DNA of 64,000 bases, taken from contig JAAONU010000016.1 in the NCBI GenBank assembly GCA_012932295.1, forward strand, positions 20,117,530 through 20,181,529, written 5' to 3'. The position numbers and the translations under genes are program-made. Under the pieces are notes generated by a model. That model did not search any database. It worked only from the letters and a program-made list of their open reading frames with translations, and was not told the DNA's origin. This stretch comes from Cyclina sinensis (lineage: Eukaryota > Mollusca > Bivalvia > Venerida > Veneridae). Below are positions 61,092 to 64,000 of this stretch, one piece after another; position 1 is the first letter of the stretch, and every line of letters starts with the position of its first letter.

Positions 61092-61954
61092 CAAGGCAGT
61101 CTGCAGGAGAACTATATCCCCCGACGCAGTAGAACATTGGAATGGTAAACAAGTGTGAATAGAGGTTAGACCTCCCAATATGACATAGGATAAAGATTTC
61201 TACGGAAAATGGGCAGCTACATTTGGACCTCACATTTGTAGCAGTTTAAAAGTTATGGAGAGGACACGAAATGTGGAATTTTTTATATATGATCTTTAAG
61301 TGTGACCTTGACCTTTGGGGTAGCGACCTGGTTGTTGCGCCCTGCACATCATCTCATAACGGTGATCATTTGTGCCAAGTTATTTTAAAAACTTTCAAGC
61401 AATTTAATAGTAACGGAGCGGACACAAAATGTAGACTTTTTATATATGACCTTAAAGTGTGACCTTGACCTTGGGGATAGCGACCTGGTTTTTGCGCTCT
61501 GCACATCCTGTCATAATGGTAATCATTTGTGCACAGCTATTTAAAAAACACGGACACAAAATGTGGACTTTTTATATATGACCTTTTAGTGTGACCTTGA
61601 CTTTGGGGATAGCAACCTGGTTGTTGCACTGTGCACATTGTTTCATAATGGTGATCATTTGCGCAAAGTTATTTGAAAATTTTTCAAACAGTTTAATAGT
61701 AACGAATCGGACACGAAATGTGGACTTTTTTATATATGACCTTTAAGTGTGACCTTGACCTTGTGGGTAACGACCTGGTTGTTGCGCTCTGCTCATCCTT
61801 TTATTATGATGGTCATTTGTGCCAAGTTATTTTAAAAAGTTTCCATGCGTTTAAAAGTTATGGTGCGGACACGAAGTTACGGACGGACAGACTAACAGAC
61901 TGACAGACGGGGCCATATGTATAATCCCCTCCCCACTACGCGGCAGGGGATTAA
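61092..61954 (-). mobile_element. Helentron-type element with 158-bp tandem core
   Basis: Copy A reads AAAATGAAAAAGTAGATTA where the flanks here join as AAAATGAA / CAAGCAGATTA, so copy A is the empty site. On the minus strand the element starts TTAATCCCCTGCCGCGTAG. Its inverted partner CTACTGCGTCGGGGGATATA lies near the 3' end, and it ends CTTG followed by TT. Core units start with GGACACGAAATGTGG or a variant at 61262, 61420, 61552, 61709 and 61867, mostly 158 bp apart, each with GTGACCTTGACCTT. A hairpin TAATCCCCT/AGGGGATTA closes the right end (61922-61953). A 6-bp repeat AACAAG at both junctions leaves the border uncertain by that much. Confidence 0.85.
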
Positions 61955-62575
61955 CAAGCAGATTAACATTGCTTTACTCAAAGAGCTTTTTAGAAGCGAC
62001 TGTTTACTCCTCGAAATCTAATTTTGCCTTCATTTGTTAAATGCATAAAAAGAAAAGAATTACATTTCCTGTAGAACTGACAAAAAGTCATTGCGAATTT
62101 AAAGCAAACTTGAAGAGTAGAGTTAATAATTGCAGACCGTCGATCTCAGAGACTTAAAAATTGTAACTGACAGATCAAATAAAGCTGACAATACACCTCG
62201 TGGCAAACTTCATTCTCAATAATGGCGAAACCTTTTAGATTAAATTTCACCAGAAGAAACCATTAAATTAAAAATGGCTTTCTGTTTACAGTTCTGCGCC
62301 TTAAACATAATCGAGATAATTTTTGTTAGAAGATGAACTGCATAAATATGCAGACAATATGATCTTTCGTCAAGGATATTCAACTGTCCGTAACGATAAA
62401 GTGCTCAACTAATCATTGGCTGGTACGATCTCAACACCAAAACTCTCCACATACATATTTTTCCAAATAGAATACCTAATACACTGGTGACCTGCAGACA
62501 ACAGGTAGCGCGTGTGACCTCTGTTAAGTTGTGCAATACACTGCATTGCTTGGGCATAAAAGGATGACGGAAAAA

Positions 62576-62883
62576 GGGTAATTCTTTGCGCAGTTCCATA
62601 TATTGGCTGTTCACTGAAGTACAACAACAAGACATAATGTTTTAACATATTTCGAATATTACGAGCAAATGTCAGCTTTCCGTTCCCTTAAAACTCCAAA
62701 ACATCAGCTCTCTTTTTAGTATCATGTAAATCTCTACAATTATAAGATATTATTCTAATATTAACCATTACTAACAAACATTATTCTTTTTACTGTAAAA
62801 TAATACACGCAGTAGAGATGGAAACTTACAGACATGACTAATATAAAAATAAAAATGAAAAAAAGGACAAAAATAATATAGAA
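62576..62883. other. AT-rich non-coding stretch
   Basis: No supported feature between the duplication and the last element. Confidence 0.4.
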
Positions 62884-64000
62884 CAAGAAGCGCCGCAATG
62901 CGACGAAAACCAGGTTTTCAACGACCAAGTATTGATGTGACAGGAATTAGGAAGAAATATGGCAGTGAAGTAAAAATGGTGCAGTTATTTTGGTACCAAC
63001 ACAGAAAGTTGGTTTCAATAGTTCAAAATAAAAATAAGTCAGATACATGAGTAGCAATGCCAGGCTGCATTTTCATGTAAGCTACACACATGCAAAGTTG
63101 AGTATCAATAGGTCAAAGTGTGCTGAAGTTATTGAGTAGAAGCTGAAAATTCTATTGTAAGCAAGTGACCTTGATCACAGACACTTGGGTAGCAATCCCA
63201 AGCTGCCTCTTAATATAAGCTACCCATATACCAAGCTTAGCATCAATAGACCAAAGCAAACTAAAGTTATTGAGCAGAAACTGAATTTCTATTTTTAGCA
63301 ACAGTGACCTTGACCTTAATCACAGACACCTGGGTAGCAATCCCAAGCTGCCCCTTGATATAAGCTACCCATACACCAAGTTTGGGGTCAATAGGTCAAA
63401 GCAAACTCAAGTTATTGAGCGGAAACTGAATTACTATTTTTAGCAACAGTGACCTTGACCTTGACCACAGACACCTGGGTAGCAATCCCAAGCTGCCTCT
63501 TAATATAAGCTACCCATAAACTAAGTTTAGCATCAATAGACCAAAGTAAAAAAGTGGCGGCGTGGCCGAGTGGTGAACGCGTCGGACTAGTAGTCAAAGG
63601 ATTGCTAGCCGCACGGGTTCAAACCCAGTCAGGGGCAAGCCGTTGTTTCCTTTAGCAAGAAACTTTGCATTCATTGCTTAGTACTGGTTAGTTCCAGGAA
63701 CGGATTCGAGAGTGTATATATAAGCTATAAGCTTCCTACACAATCGAACTAAAATAAATTTGGTATAAATTTGGTATAAACTAATAGACCAAAGCAAACT
63801 AAAGTTATTGAGCAGAAACTGAATTTCTATTTTAAGCAACAGTGACCTTGACCTTGACCACAGACACCTGGATAGCAATCCCAAGCTGCCCTTTGATATA
63901 AACTACCCATACACCAAGTTTGGAATCAATAGGTCAAAGCAAACTCAAGTTATTCAGCGGAAACTGAATTTCTATTTTTAGCAACAGTGACCTTGACCTT
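62884..64000 (-). mobile_element. Helentron-type element with 145-bp tandem core, running off the window
   Basis: On the minus strand the 3' end is GTCGC-ATT-GCGGC (hairpin), then GCTTCTTG followed by TT. The core repeats with a 145-bp step: CACAGACAC occurs at 63176, 63321 and 63466, and at 63859 after the SINE insertion. Each unit has GTGACCTTGACCTTGACC. The 5' end lies beyond 64000. Minus-strand frames at 63412 and 63678 are artefacts of the repeat. Confidence 0.78.
63547..63782 (+). mobile_element. tRNA-derived SINE inserted in the 145-bp array, 12-bp target duplication
   Basis: AATAGACCAAAG flanks the insert (63535-63546 and 63783-63794). The head has a canonical A box TGGCCGAGTGG (63563-63573) and B box GGTTCAAACCC (63616-63626), in a tRNA-like stretch of Leu/Ser type. 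Then come a CAAGAAACTTTGCATTCATT block and a tail of two AAATTTGGTAT units. The flanking array gives an independent check: anchors 63466 and 63859 are 393 bp apart, which is one 145-bp period plus 236 bp of SINE plus the 12-bp duplication. The perfect promoter boxes suggest a young copy. Confidence 0.92.

Larger units (their letters stand above)
58138..62575 (+). repeat. Older tandem segmental duplication, copy B
   Basis: Counterpart of copy A. The offset grows from 3414 bp at the left to 4294 bp at the CCGGCTCTAG block because B carries extra sequence, including the 37-bp arrays near 59.2-59.5 kb. A 60500-60735 segment is inverted relative to A (56300-56515), and an 863-bp element is inserted at 61092. 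A 76-codon minus-strand frame (59895-60125) is broken by a stop in copy A, so it is not supported as a gene. Confidence 0.85.

Noticed and set aside
63563..63626. Functional tRNA with perfect A and B boxes
   Set aside because: It is followed by a SINE body and tail, flanked by a target duplication, and the acceptor and anticodon stems do not close as in a working tRNA.
63040..64000. Regularly spaced repeats as CRISPR or coding tandem protein repeats
   Set aside because: The period is 145 bp, not a multiple of three. There are no unique spacers, and all frames are closed.

Overview
The window looks like nuclear DNA of a marine bivalve mollusc, probably a clam-like heterodont. It is roughly two-thirds A+T by eye. 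It has no bacterial-style operons and no clear host protein-coding gene. It is full of repeat families I associate with bivalves: elements whose cores carry GACCTTGACCTT tracts and (GTCC/GTCT)n runs, a SINE with an (ATCA)n tail, and tRNA-derived SINEs. The species call is an inference from repeat style, not from a marker gene. The DNA is best read as intergenic or deep-intronic sequence.

Layout. 1-15 kb: AT-rich unique sequence with a 5'-truncated LINE tail (3424-4012), a possible promoter-like motif cluster (9038-9354), a TTAA-flanked MITE (9926-10366), and Helentron-type short elements at 10733 and 14183. 15.3-19.8 kb: one 4.5-kb element with 68-bp perfect terminal inverted repeats and a 6-bp target duplication. 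It holds a dead LINE reverse transcriptase and a young SINE with a 14-bp target duplication. 20-34 kb: an inverted-repeat element, a 77-bp tandem duplication, a 46-bp x3 array, a Thr-tRNA-like SINE, and several Helentron-type elements. 35.9-43.3 kb: a GTCA-rich repeat block, then a recent 1.87-kb tandem duplication. Its second copy was split by a 1731-bp Helentron-type insertion, so the first copy preserves the empty site. 49.8-53.7 kb: more tandem-core elements. 54.7-62.6 kb: an older tandem segmental duplication with uneven conservation, a local inversion, a copy-specific array of ACGTCA-bearing 37-bp units, and another insertion with a readable empty site. 62.9 kb to the end: a 145-bp tandem core split by a tRNA-derived SINE.

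Main message. Nested insertions and paralogous empty sites let element ends be read directly. Several unrelated-looking repeat families share one end design: a 5' end starting TT, an inner inverted repeat near each end, a 3' hairpin, and a 3' end of TTCTAG or TCTTG followed by T. That is the Helentron/HINE design. The cores repeat with a period of about 145-165 bp, and many carry AGGTCA direct repeats. Everything rests on reading by eye; no alignment or database search was run.
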